DNA of 64,000 nt from Geobacter argillaceus (GCF_007830735.1 NZ_VLLN01000013.1:1-64000), one strand, 5' to 3'. Positions 52,347 to 61,324 are shown, counted from the first letter of the stretch. Numbers and translations: made by a program. Notes: a model not told the origin generated them from the letters alone.

Positions 52347-55300
52347 ACACCGCGGTCATTATTGTCACCTACAATTCTTCCCCTACCATCGCTCCCTGCC
52401 TGGCAAGCGTTCTCGCTTCCAGGCAGCCGGGCGACGAGTTGGTGGTGGTCGATAACGCCTCCCGCGACAGCACCCCCGCTGTACTCCATTCCCTGGCGGA
52501 ACTACTCCCCGCCGATCACCTCACGGTCATAACGAATACCACAAATCGAGGTTTTTCAGCTGCCGTCAACCAGGGAATACATGCCAGCCGTGCTCCCCTG
52601 GTGGTGTTGCTGAACCCTGATGCCGTTGTTTCAGAAGGGTGGCAGCTGCGACTTGCTGCGCATCTCGACAACCCACGCGTCGCTGCTGTCGGTCCGGTTT
52701 CCAACTTCGCCGCCGGTCGCCAGTCGGTTGACTGTCACTGGTTGGGGGAGCCCCCTGAGAATGTGGGGGTGCAGGCGGCTGCAGACCGGCTTTACGCATC
52801 AAATGCGGGGCGTCATGAAACGGCACTGTTGTTGATCGGGTTTTGCCTCCTGCTGCGCAGAGATCTGCTGGACGAATTGGGGGGGCCGGATGAACGGCTC
52901 TTTCTGGGGAATGATGATCTGGAGCTTTCCTGGCGGCTGCGGCTGCACGGGTACGAGCTTAGGATCGCCAGTGACTGTTTCGTGTACCATGAGGGTCAGC
53001 ACAGTTTCCGGAGCGATCCTGGCAGCGTAACTGAACAACTGCTCTGCGAGAGCAGCGATGCGCTGTACTCCATCCTTGAAGAGCACTACGGTGCCGGTCG
53101 GGTGCCGACCCCGTCAGAGCTATGGGGTATCGATTGGTTTGCCCCGACTACACCGAACTTCAATCCTTCGGTCCGTTTCGATCAGGTCCTCACTCTGCCG
53201 ACGGCGGCAAGCTCTCCATCACCTGAAAACAGTCCATTGGTCTCCATAATCATTCTCACCTTCAATCAGTGCCATTACACCGAGGAGTGTCTGGCAGCCT
53301 TGGAGCGCTATACCCCTGAACCCCACGAGGTTGTCCTTGTCGACAATGGATCGGACGATGGAACGGTGGTTCTTCTGCGAGAATTGGTAAAAACGGATAG
53401 CCGTTACCGACTGATTGAGAACAAAGATAACCGCGGCTTTGCGGCAGGCTGCAATCAGGGGCTGGCAGCGGCCAGCGGCACCTATCTGGTGTTGCTGAAC
53501 AATGACGTGCTGGTTACCCCCGGATGGCTTTCCGGGCTGTTGGAGTGCCACCATGCCGAACCCGCTGCCGGTATCATTGGCCCATTGACCAACAATGCCA
53601 GCGGTATCCAGGGGCTAGGGACGCAGGATTACGGCAGTGCCGGTCTGGACGGTTATGCCAGGCTTTTTCGCCAACATAATCGCCATCGCAGGGTTCCGTC
53701 CCGGCGCCTGGTCGGTTTTTGCATGCTGTTTTCCCGGCAGCTCTATCGCGAGGTCGGCAGTCTTGATGAGCGGTTCGGTACGGGGAACTACGAGGATGAT
53801 GACTTCTGCCTCAGAGCCGCTATCGTCGGGTACCGTAATCTAATCGCTGGCGATGTTTATCTCCACCACTATGGCGGCATCACCTTTGCGGCTGCCGGCA
53901 TCGATTATCGCCGCGCCATTGGTGACAACTGGCTGCTCTTCCGCGAGAAGTGGAGCGCCCCGGTGAACGATCCCGCCTGGGCTGCAAAGATCACCCGCTG
54001 CCGCCTGCGTGAGGACGTCGAACGCCTGATGCTGGCCGGTCAGTCCGCTATGGTTGCGCAACGAGTTGCCGATGATGGGGGTGCTGTGGCTGAAGACCCT
54101 CTGCTCCGCGAACTGTACGCCATGTCGCTTTGGGCCGCGAGCCGCAGCGTCGAGACCGGTGACCTGTTCCCGCCGGGTGGGGCGGCAAGCTTGACCTTGC
54201 AGGGGCGGGCGGCGCTGGACGCCGGGAATATGATGGAGGCTGAACGCCTGCTTTGGGCAGCCGTTTCTGCTGATCCCGGTTTTGGCGGCCCCTACCCATG
54301 GCTCGCCTTGCTTGCCTGCCAGCGGGGTGAGCGTGCATACGCTTCGGAACTGCTGCTCAAAGGTATTCTGCTCAGCCCAACGCTCTCCGACTATGAAGGC
54401 ATCATCGAGCAGGTCCTTTCGCCAGATCGTGTCGGTGAGCTGGTGAAGATACTATTGAGCGCCCACCGGCTCTATCCCGACAGTCGTCTGGTCAGCCGTC
54501 TGCTGGTTGTGTGGACCGCCCGCGTCGGTCTTCACGAAGAGGTGGTCACTGCAGCAGAGCACTTTTGTGCGAGGTTCGGCCCGGATGAAGAGGTGTTGAC
54601 GGCCGGCTTGTCCGCCAGGCGGGAACTGGGGCTACATAGCAGCCCGGCGCCAGTTGGGAAGCGGGTCTCTCTCTGTATGATTGTCAGGGATGAGGAACGC
54701 CGCTTGCCGGATTGCCTCCTTTCGTGCCGTCCGCTCGTTCAGGAGATGATAGTCGTGGATACGGGATCGGAAGACCACTCTTCACAGCTTGCCGAGCTCT
54801 TTGGTGCCAAGCTGCTATCGTATCAATGGTGCGATGATTTTTCCGCAGCTCGCAATGCTTCCCTTTCCGCGGCACAAGGGGACTGGATACTGGTGATGGA
54901 TGCCGACGAACTGATTTCAGTTCGCGATTACGCCCAGTTCAGGACGTTTCTGATGGAGAGCCCTCCTTGCGGTTCGGTCATGACCACCCGTAACTATACC
55001 AATGCGACAAATATGGAAGGGTTTCAACCTCTTGATGGCGGATATCCGGAGGAAGAAGCAGGCCTTGGTTGGACCGGCAGCGACAAGGTCCGACTATTTC
55101 CCAACCGTTCCGACATACGGTTTGAAGGGGTTGTACATGAGACCGTCGATGCGGCAGCAGTGAGAGCCGGTCTGTCCCTCCGACCCCATCCGACCCCGGT
55201 GCATCACTATGGTGCTCTTGACGGGGGGCGCAGATCAAGGAAGCAGCATCTCTACTATCTGCTCGGGAAGCGCAAACTGGAACAAGCTCGGGATGTCAGG

Positions 55301-55810
55301 GCGATCTATGAACTGGCGGTACAGGCGGGAGAGCTGGGACTCTTCAATGAGGCCGAGTCCCTATGGCGCGAGTTTCTGGAACAGGAGCCGGAGCGCTCCG
55401 TGGCCTGGTTCAACCTGGGATATCTGCTGTTACAGCAAGGACAGATGCAGGAGGCAGCCGAGGCTACCGGCAGGGCACTGGCTCTGCGGCCCGACTATCC
55501 TGCCGCCTTGTCCAATCTTGGTGTCTGCGTATTCTGCCTCTCGTCGCAAAACGATGCCGCAGCAGTTCTCGACGAAATGGCCAGTCGCTGTCCGGATGAT
55601 TTGGTTCTTCGACTGCTTTCAGTACTGGCTCGTTACCTTGGAGGAGAGTCGGTGGGCGAATGTGTGGAGGCCTTGCTCGCTCTGAATCTGCAAACGGAAC
55701 AACTCGCAGGTTTCATGGCCAGGCTGGAAAGCGCTTTACTGAAACAAGGGCGGAGTGGGGACGCCGCGTCGGTTAGGGAGTTTTTGCTGAGAATCAGTCA
55801 GCCGAGCTGA
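52343..55810 (+). CDS. Triple GT2 glycosyltransferase with two TPR regions
   Basis: The 1155-residue protein has a first GT-A domain (1-230: IIVTYNSSPTIAPCL, VVDNASRDS, LLNPDAVVSEGW; resembles rhamnosyltransferases). The second GT-A domain (about 295-540) has VSIIILTFNQCHYTEECLAA and LLNNDVLVTPGW. A helical TPR-like stretch (about 590-760) follows, then a third GT-A domain of a different type (about 773-980: SLCMIVRDEERRLPDCL, VVDTGSEDHS, VMDADELI, and a late FEGVVHETVD). C-terminal TPRs occupy about 1010-1150. It could add successive sugars in one polypeptide. Coupled to the TPR gene by a 4-bp overlap. Its 3' end overlaps flbT tail to tail by 17 bp. Confidence 0.87.
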   Translation: MNTAVIIVTYNSSPTIAPCLASVLASRQPGDELVVVDNASRDSTPAVLHSLAELLPADHLTVITNTTNRGFSAAVNQGIHASRAPLVVLLNPDAVVSEGWQLRLAAHLDNPRVAAVGPVSNFAAGRQSVDCHWLGEPPENVGVQAAADRLYASNAGRHETALLLIGFCLLLRRDLLDELGGPDERLFLGNDDLELSWRLRLHGYELRIASDCFVYHEGQHSFRSDPGSVTEQLLCESSDALYSILEEHYGAGRVPTPSELWGIDWFAPTTPNFNPSVRFDQVLTLPTAASSPSPENSPLVSIIILTFNQCHYTEECLAALERYTPEPHEVVLVDNGSDDGTVVLLRELVKTDSRYRLIENKDNRGFAAGCNQGLAAASGTYLVLLNNDVLVTPGWLSGLLECHHAEPAAGIIGPLTNNASGIQGLGTQDYGSAGLDGYARLFRQHNRHRRVPSRRLVGFCMLFSRQLYREVGSLDERFGTGNYEDDDFCLRAAIVGYRNLIAGDVYLHHYGGITFAAAGIDYRRAIGDNWLLFREKWSAPVNDPAWAAKITRCRLREDVERLMLAGQSAMVAQRVADDGGAVAEDPLLRELYAMSLWAASRSVETGDLFPPGGAASLTLQGRAALDAGNMMEAERLLWAAVSADPGFGGPYPWLALLACQRGERAYASELLLKGILLSPTLSDYEGIIEQVLSPDRVGELVKILLSAHRLYPDSRLVSRLLVVWTARVGLHEEVVTAAEHFCARFGPDEEVLTAGLSARRELGLHSSPAPVGKRVSLCMIVRDEERRLPDCLLSCRPLVQEMIVVDTGSEDHSSQLAELFGAKLLSYQWCDDFSAARNASLSAAQGDWILVMDADELISVRDYAQFRTFLMESPPCGSVMTTRNYTNATNMEGFQPLDGGYPEEEAGLGWTGSDKVRLFPNRSDIRFEGVVHETVDAAAVRAGLSLRPHPTPVHHYGALDGGRRSRKQHLYYLLGKRKLEQARDVRAIYELAVQAGELGLFNEAESLWREFLEQEPERSVAWFNLGYLLLQQGQMQEAAEATGRALALRPDYPAALSNLGVCVFCLSSQNDAAAVLDEMASRCPDDLVLRLLSVLARYLGGESVGECVEALLALNLQTEQLAGFMARLESALLKQGRSGDAASVREFLLRISQPS

Positions 55811-56198
55811 CCCGAAGCGGTTCCGTTAACTGGTCTTCGTAGTCAACCAATCGTCGGGCAACCTTGAGTGCGTGGTAAAAATCCTGCTCCAAGAGCAGCG
55901 TACTGATTTCCTCAAGAAATGGTTTGGTGCTGGGGGCTGCAGTGATGATCTCACGTGCCAACTCCCAGTAAGTGGCGTGGTAAGAGGCCTGATTGCCACT
56001 GTCCATGTACATCAGCTGTGCCAGAAAGTAGAGACGTCGTCCCGGCGTGGTGGCGGCGTCTTCCTTCATGATATCCTTTTCTCGAAGGACGGAGACCTTG
56101 TTCTCCACAAAGAATTCAGCCGGACGCTCTCCATTGGTAATGACCACATTGCCCAGCAGGATCTTTTCGTGTGCCTTAAGGCGTATTTTAAGCGGCAT
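55794..56198 (-). CDS. flbT: Flagellin post-transcriptional regulator FlbT
   Basis: The 134-residue protein has the pattern MPLKIRLKAHEKILLGNVVI followed by a short acidic/basic core and RRLYFLAQLMYMD, which matches FlbT. In Caulobacter FlbT binds the 5' leader of flagellin mRNA and promotes its decay. Here it is the third gene after the flagellin gene, so feedback on that transcript is likely (inference). The last 17 bp overlap the convergent GT2 gene. Confidence 0.85.
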   Translation of the reverse strand: MPLKIRLKAHEKILLGNVVITNGERPAEFFVENKVSVLREKDIMKEDAATTPGRRLYFLAQLMYMDSGNQASYHATYWELAREIITAAPSTKPFLEEISTLLLEQDFYHALKVARRLVDYEDQLTEPLRVSSAD

Positions 56199-56204
56199 GG
56201 CCGG

Positions 56205-56813
56205 TTACGCCTGCACCAGAGCTTGAGTTACCGCCGAACTCAAGGTCGTAAGATTATTGCCGGTGGTCTGTGTCTGTGACAGTGCGGCCTGAACCTGCTG
56301 GTCGGAACTGTTGTGATCCAGCGCCGGTACGGCAGTGGTGAGCATATGGCCGTTCTGGGCAAAAATGGAGTCCCACGTCGACTTTACTTTTTCGTAGATA
56401 GGAGATGGCGGCGGCGGAACGGTCATCTTCAATATCTCCTGCCGAATAGATGTGTAACTCATCAGCAAAGCCTGTCGCTCCTTGCTTCCCAAGGGAAAGG
56501 GGGGAAAGTTCTTGGTAATCCCCTCGAGTGCCGAAGACATGCCGTTTACGCGCACTGCAGCGTTGTTGATCGATTCGTTGGTCTCTCGTACTCCTTTGAT
56601 CAACGAGTTCATCTTGTTGTGCAACTGTTCGATAGCCTTGACCGTGTCAAGGTTTTTCAGGGTTACGGGGCTGGAGACGCTAACCTGGTCAGCCACTGGG
56701 CCTGGACCTGATTTCTCGTTCTGCCTGGCTCCCGGATTTGGTGAAACGACAGGTGACGGTCCCGCAACGAGTTGATTGGCAGCGTTGGCGCCTTGAATAC
56801 CGTTGACTGACAT
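56205..56813 (-). CDS. Unknown protein of the flagellin operon
   Basis: The 202-residue protein, from ATG 56813 with GGAGGGG six nt upstream, has an N-terminus rich in Asn, Ala, Pro and Gly and probably disordered. A helical middle (LDTVKAIEQLHNKMNSLIKG) follows, and a C-terminus rich in Gln, Thr and Ser (ALSQTQTTGNNLTTLSSAVT). No signal peptide. It occupies the position between flagellin and flbT where alphaproteobacteria often have FlaF, but it is longer and not visibly FlaF-like. A flagellar assembly or secretion-chaperone role is a guess from position. Only 6 bp separate it from flbT. Confidence 0.7.
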   Translation of the reverse strand: MSVNGIQGANAANQLVAGPSPVVSPNPGARQNEKSGPGPVADQVSVSSPVTLKNLDTVKAIEQLHNKMNSLIKGVRETNESINNAAVRVNGMSSALEGITKNFPPFPLGSKERQALLMSYTSIRQEILKMTVPPPPSPIYEKVKSTWDSIFAQNGHMLTTAVPALDHNSSDQQVQAALSQTQTTGNNLTTLSSAVTQALVQA

Positions 56814-56847
56814 ATGGTGCCCCTCCGTTTGACGGATCGATGTACGA

Positions 56848-56877
56848 AAATGGGGGGATGCTCGCATCCCCCCATTT
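56848..56877 (-). terminator. Hairpin after the flagellin gene, partial terminator
   Basis: AAATGGGGGGATGC, a 2-nt loop and GCATCCCCCCATTT form a 14-bp perfect stem between flagellin and the next gene. On the minus strand the stem ends in TTTTCG. It may cut transcription after flagellin, which would make flagellin more abundant than the downstream gene products, or stabilise the flagellin mRNA 3' end. Confidence 0.75.
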
Positions 56878-56916
56878 ATTCAGTGCATCAATTCAGTCCC
56901 GAGGACCGATCCGGTG

Positions 56917-57738
56917 TTAGAAGAGTTTCAGGACTGACTGTGCTGCCTGGGATGCCATGCTCAGGGAGGAAATTCCCAGGTTCTGACGGGTCTGAAGCAT
57001 CAGCATGTTGGCGCCTTCTTCGTTGGTGTCGGCCAGGGTCAGGTTATCTGCACCAATCTGCAGCGTGTTGATCATGCTGTCGGTGAAGCTCTGACGGGTG
57101 GTAACAACACTCAGGTTGGCGGACATGGCTGCCGATTGGGTCCGCAGGGTGGTGAGGGCCGATTCCAGCGAACCGGAAGAGGTGGCAATGTTTGCCGAAG
57201 ACGTCCAGTTGGTAGAGGAAGTGGTCGCCAGGCTGAGGCCCGAAGCAGTCGCGTTGAAGCCTGTGATGCCAAGGGTGGCTGTTCCGGTACGCTGACCGAA
57301 TTCGACGGTCTGGGAGCCGGCGGTCAGGAAGTTGGTGCCGCGGTAGCCGGAGTCACTGGCCAACTGGTTGATCTGGGACAGCAGGGTGTTGAAGGTGTTG
57401 GCATAGGCCGACTGCTGCACGGTGTCGCTGGATGCGGCAGCCGATGAGGCAACGCCTTGGGCCGACTGGATGAGGGCCGTGATCCCCTTGATGCCTGCGG
57501 TGGCGGCGTTCATCATCTGGACGGCCTCGGACATGCCGTCCTTGCGGGTAGAAAGGTCATCCGCTCTGGCCATTGCGTTCTGCGCTGCGAAGAAGTTGGT
57601 CGGGTTGTCCAGCGGGGTGTTGACCTTTTTGCCGGTCGAGAGGCGGCCCTGGGTCTGATCTACCAGTTGCTTGGTGTTCTGCAGGGAGAGCAGGTTGTTC
57701 CGCATGCCGGATGTGAGAGAGATGTCGCCGATTGCCAT
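56917..57738 (-). CDS. fliC: Flagellin
   Basis: The 273-residue protein has the conserved N-terminal D0/D1 helices (DISLTSGMRNNLLSLQNTKQ; RLSTGKKVNTPLDNP) and C-terminal helices (EEGANMLMLQTRQNLGISSL then SMASQAAQSVLKLF). The central part is short and very rich in Ser, Thr, Ala and Gly (about 145-200: ATSSGS, SSTNWTSS), giving many possible O-glycosylation sites. It is the structural filament protein. Driven by a near-perfect sigma-28 promoter, with AGGAG before the ATG. Surrounded by glycosyltransferase genes, so glycosylated flagellin is very likely (inference). Confidence 0.96.
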   Translation of the reverse strand: MAIGDISLTSGMRNNLLSLQNTKQLVDQTQGRLSTGKKVNTPLDNPTNFFAAQNAMARADDLSTRKDGMSEAVQMMNAATAGIKGITALIQSAQGVASSAAASSDTVQQSAYANTFNTLLSQINQLASDSGYRGTNFLTAGSQTVEFGQRTGTATLGITGFNATASGLSLATTSSTNWTSSANIATSSGSLESALTTLRTQSAAMSANLSVVTTRQSFTDSMINTLQIGADNLTLADTNEEGANMLMLQTRQNLGISSLSMASQAAQSVLKLF

Positions 57739-57768
57739 GATTTGTTACTCCTTTCTAGGGGTGTTTTT

Positions 57769-57785
57769 CCCGGTCTTCTACCGGG
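57769..57785 (-). promoter_or_regulatory. Stem-loop in the flagellin mRNA leader
   Basis: CCCGGT-AGAAG-ACCGGG on the minus strand is a perfect 6-bp stem within the roughly 80-nt leader, about 30 nt before the start codon and followed by A residues, so not a terminator. It is a candidate site for FlbT or for mRNA stability. Confidence 0.45.
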
Positions 57786-57827
57786 ATTTGGAAATTTTTG
57801 CATTTTGAAACTAGTTCTTGAGTTTCT

Positions 57828-57854
57828 TTTTCGGCCAGCTTGATGCAAACTTTA
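57828..57854 (-). promoter_or_regulatory. Sigma-28 (FliA) promoter of the flagellin operon
   Basis: On the minus strand TAAAGTTT (57847-57854), an 11-bp spacer and GCCGAAAA (57828-57835) match the sigma-28 consensus TAAAGTTT-N11-GCCGATAA with a single mismatch. It overlaps the start codon of the divergent GT41 gene. Confidence 0.9.
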
Positions 57855-59684
57855 GCAGAAAATTTTTTTGAGGCGAAATTATTTATGCATCCAGGGAATG
57901 GCACTGCAACGTCGGAGCAGATCGAACATCTACTGGCAACAGGTAATCTGTCGGCGGCGGAATCGTTAAGCAGATCCTTGCTGGAAAGAAGGCCCGATGA
58001 CCTTGAGGCGCTCTTTCTGCTGGGGGTCTGCCTAGCTCGGCGTCTGGAGTGGGAAGGAGCAGCGGACTGTTTTTCACGCGCCTGCCGCTCTGCACCTGCA
58101 ATCCCGGTGTTATGGAAGAACCTGGGCATTGTCCGTCAGGAGTTGGGTGACACCCGAGGGGCCAGGGACTGTTTCCAGCAGGCCTTGGCAATAGATAGTC
58201 GTGACGCCGAATTATGGGTGTCGCTGGCTTCGGTGCACGTTGTCGGTTACGCCTATGATCGAGCGGCGGAGTGCTATCGCCACGCCCTCAAGCTGGGACC
58301 CTCCGACCCTGCTGAGATACTGAACTGCTTGGCAACGTTACAGGTCTATCTGGGGGACACAGGGAGAGCGCTGAATACCTTCGAACAGGCGATCAGTCTG
58401 GCGCCGACCCATGTGCAACGGTTGCTCTACAGCCAGAATCGTCTCTTAACCTTGCATTATCCGGCTCATGTTGAGCCTGAGACGATCGCACAAGCCCACC
58501 GCGTATGGGGTGAGACATTTTTCCAGGGGCCCGCTGCGTGCGGATTTTCTAACGAGCCCCGCCCTGACCGGCGGTTGCGGATTGGCTATGTTTCTCCCGA
58601 TTTCCGAATGAATGCCGTAAGTTTCTTCATCCAGCCGGTGCTGGCGAACCACGATCCTGCCCGTGTTGAACTGTTCTGCTACGCCAACGTCAAGCAGCCG
58701 GACGAGGTGACTCGCCGTCTGCGCGAGGATCTCCGGTTGACCTGGCGTGACATAACCAGCCTGGATGATGTCCAGGCCTGTGCTCTGATACGACAGGATC
58801 GTATCGATATCCTGGTGGACCTGACCGGCCATGGCGCCGACAACCGCCTGCCATTGTGTGCGTTACGCCCCGCACCGGTGCAGGTGACCTGGATCGGATA
58901 TCCGGATACGACCGGCCTTGCGACCATCGACTACCGGATCACCGACGCAATCGCCGATCCTCCCGGCATGACGGAACACCTTCACACCGAGCAACTGCTC
59001 AGGCTCCCCGGCTGTTTCCTCTGCTACAATCCCGGGGCCGAGTTTCCCGCTGTAGCACCTCCCTCCTGCGAGGCCAACGATGTTATCACCTTTGGCAGCA
59101 TGAGTAATTTCAGTAAGATTACCCCTCAGCTTCTCGACATCTGGGCCGATCTCCTGTTGCGTGTTCACGGGTCCCGGCTGGTCCTCCGTTACCGGGGGCA
59201 GGAGCGCGAGCGCATTGCACGTGATATGGGGGGGCACTTGGAAAGGAAGGGGGTTGCCGCCGACCGCCTTGAACTGTTGGGGCATGCCAGTTCAGTCGTA
59301 GAGCAGCTTGGCGGGTACCAACGGATGGACATTGCATTGGACACATTTCCTTACAACGGCACCACCACTACCTGTGAGGCTCTATGGATGGGGGTGCCCG
59401 TGGTGACACTCGCGGGCCGGACTCATGTGTCACGCGTGGGGGCCAGCCTGCTGACAACGGTTGGCCTGCCGCAATTTATCGCGGAGACCCCAGAAGAGTA
59501 TATCGAAAAATCCGTTGCCCTGGCCATGAACCGTCCACTACAGGCGGCACTGCGCAACCGCTTGCGGGGAATGGTGAGCGCCTCTCCCCTCTGCGATCAC
59601 AGACGTTTTGCCCGACAGGTGGAGGATGCCTACCGTACGGTCTGGGCCCGCTGGTGTGCAGGGCAGGAAAGGGGCCGCACATGA
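57843..59684 (+). CDS. TPR-GT41 (O-GlcNAc-transferase-like) protein, copy 1
   Basis: The protein has about 613 residues. N-terminal TPRs (about 20-215: LFLLGVCLARRLEWEGAADCF; WKNLGIVRQELGD; DAELWVSLASVHVV) precede a GT41 catalytic region with GYVSPDF, TWIGYPDTTGL, GCFLCY and DTFPYNGTTTTCEALWMGVP. Bacterial TPR-GT41 proteins such as FlmG glycosylate flagellins. However, in the GYVSPDFRMNAVSFF stretch the catalytic-base His of OGT-type enzymes aligns with Asn (about residue 257). The start may instead be ATG 57885. Coupled to copy 2 by a 4-bp overlap. Confidence 0.85.
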   Translation: MQTLAENFFEAKLFMHPGNGTATSEQIEHLLATGNLSAAESLSRSLLERRPDDLEALFLLGVCLARRLEWEGAADCFSRACRSAPAIPVLWKNLGIVRQELGDTRGARDCFQQALAIDSRDAELWVSLASVHVVGYAYDRAAECYRHALKLGPSDPAEILNCLATLQVYLGDTGRALNTFEQAISLAPTHVQRLLYSQNRLLTLHYPAHVEPETIAQAHRVWGETFFQGPAACGFSNEPRPDRRLRIGYVSPDFRMNAVSFFIQPVLANHDPARVELFCYANVKQPDEVTRRLREDLRLTWRDITSLDDVQACALIRQDRIDILVDLTGHGADNRLPLCALRPAPVQVTWIGYPDTTGLATIDYRITDAIADPPGMTEHLHTEQLLRLPGCFLCYNPGAEFPAVAPPSCEANDVITFGSMSNFSKITPQLLDIWADLLLRVHGSRLVLRYRGQERERIARDMGGHLERKGVAADRLELLGHASSVVEQLGGYQRMDIALDTFPYNGTTTTCEALWMGVPVVTLAGRTHVSRVGASLLTTVGLPQFIAETPEEYIEKSVALAMNRPLQAALRNRLRGMVSASPLCDHRRFARQVEDAYRTVWARWCAGQERGRT

Positions 59685-61324
59685 TGCCGGCGACGCATTT
59701 CCTGCTGGCCGAGGCGGCGGAATGCCTGGCCGCTGGGCGCCATAACCATGCGCTGATACTGCTGGGCAAGGGGTTCATGATTGACCCGGGAGGGGAGTTT
59801 TTTAACCCACTCGCCGATCTTTGCCGTCTGATGGAGCGCTGGGATGACCTGGAGAGGTTCTGCCGGGAGCGGGTGGTTCACTGCCCCGGTGATCCTTGGC
59901 CCTGGTATCACCTGGCCGGAGTATCCCTGCAACGGCAACGCTTCCTGAACGCAGTCGGGGAGTTGCGGGAGGCTCTGCGAAGGGGGCCGGCCCATAAGGG
60001 GGCCTGGATCGAGCTGGGAAATACCTGGAAGCGACTTGGGGAGATCGGACGGGCCATCGTCTGCTATCGACGGGCAAACGAGTTGGAACCGGCAGATGAA
60101 AGGGCTGCGGATAACCGGCTTTTTGCGCTTCTCTTCAGCGATCGCCACTCTGCCGACCTTACGGCCCTGGCCCATAGGGAATGGGGACGCCGCTTCGGTA
60201 CGGTTCCACCGGTGTCTTTTGTTCCTCCGGCTGACGACGGCAGGATCAGGATCGGATACCTGTCGCCGGACCTGCGGGAACATTCCGTAACCTGTTTTCT
60301 GGAGGCACTCCTTCGCCGGCATGACCGGCAACGGTTCGAGGTGACCTGTTACCAGTGTAGCGGGGAGGAGGATCCGGTGACCCGCCGGCTTCAGGGGTAT
60401 GTCGACCGCTGGCGGAAGATTGACGGCATGGATGATGAAGAGGCTGCCGATCTGATACGGAAGGACGGCATTCAGATTCTGGTGGAGCTGGCGGGGCATA
60501 CCGCCGGGAACCGGCTGCCGCTCATGGCCCTGCGGCCTGCGCCGGTACAGGCGACCTGGCTGGGGTACCCCCATTCAACCGGTTTGGAAGCCATCGGGTT
60601 CCGGATCAGCGACGCGGTGGCAGATCCGCCGGGAGCGGCCGACCAATGGCATACCGAGCGGCTGATACGGCTTCCTGCTCCCTTTTTGTGCTACACCCCT
60701 CCCCCTGATGCACCGGCTGCGGCCTTACCGTTGCCGTGCTCAAGGTCCGGAGGGATTACCTTTGCCAGCTTCAACCGGATTGACAAGGCCAGCCCTACGG
60801 TGCTGGCTCTTTGGCGGACCGTCCTGGACCTGCTTCCCAACTCCCGGCTGTTGCTGAAGTCGGAAATTTTTGCCGACCCCGAGGCCACGGACAGGTTCGT
60901 CAAACGCTCGTCTCTTCCGAAGGAACGGCTCATTATGCTCGGACGGACCCCTGACCGGCACTCTCATCTGACCCTGTACGGTCAGGTCGATATCGCTTTG
61001 GATACCTTTCCCTACAACGGCACGACCACTACCTGCGAGGCCCTCTGGATGGGGGTGCCTGTGATTTCTCTTTCCGGAAGGTGCCATGCCTCCCGCGTGG
61101 GAAGGACGCTGCTTGAGAGCGTTGGATTGGGCGCCCTGGTCGCTGAAACCGGGGAGAGCTACGTGGAGCTTGCCTGCTCACTGGCCGGAGACCTTCCCCG
61201 GCTCTCCATGATGCGTCAGACCCTCCGTTCCACCATGGCGGGTTCTCCGTTGTGCGCCGGGGAACGGTTCGCCGGAAACATGGAAGAGGCATACCGTGCT
61301 ATGCTGAAGGACCTTTCCGCCTGA
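59681..61324 (+). CDS. TPR-GT41 (O-GlcNAc-transferase-like) protein, copy 2
   Basis: The 547-residue protein, from ATG 59681 (ATGA overlap with copy 1), has short TPR-like helices (about 5-150) followed by the GT41 region: GYLSPDLREHSVTCF with the expected His (about 201), TWLGYPHSTGLEAIGF, FLCYTPP, DTFPYNGTTTTCEALWMGVP and SRVGRTLLESVGL. It is a paralogue of copy 1 and keeps the catalytic-base His that copy 1 lacks. It is a good candidate for the enzyme that puts the first sugar on flagellin Ser/Thr (inference). Its 3' end overlaps the convergent gene by 26 bp. Confidence 0.87.
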   Translation: MMPATHFLLAEAAECLAAGRHNHALILLGKGFMIDPGGEFFNPLADLCRLMERWDDLERFCRERVVHCPGDPWPWYHLAGVSLQRQRFLNAVGELREALRRGPAHKGAWIELGNTWKRLGEIGRAIVCYRRANELEPADERAADNRLFALLFSDRHSADLTALAHREWGRRFGTVPPVSFVPPADDGRIRIGYLSPDLREHSVTCFLEALLRRHDRQRFEVTCYQCSGEEDPVTRRLQGYVDRWRKIDGMDDEEAADLIRKDGIQILVELAGHTAGNRLPLMALRPAPVQATWLGYPHSTGLEAIGFRISDAVADPPGAADQWHTERLIRLPAPFLCYTPPPDAPAAALPLPCSRSGGITFASFNRIDKASPTVLALWRTVLDLLPNSRLLLKSEIFADPEATDRFVKRSSLPKERLIMLGRTPDRHSHLTLYGQVDIALDTFPYNGTTTTCEALWMGVPVISLSGRCHASRVGRTLLESVGLGALVAETGESYVELACSLAGDLPRLSMMRQTLRSTMAGSPLCAGERFAGNMEEAYRAMLKDLSA

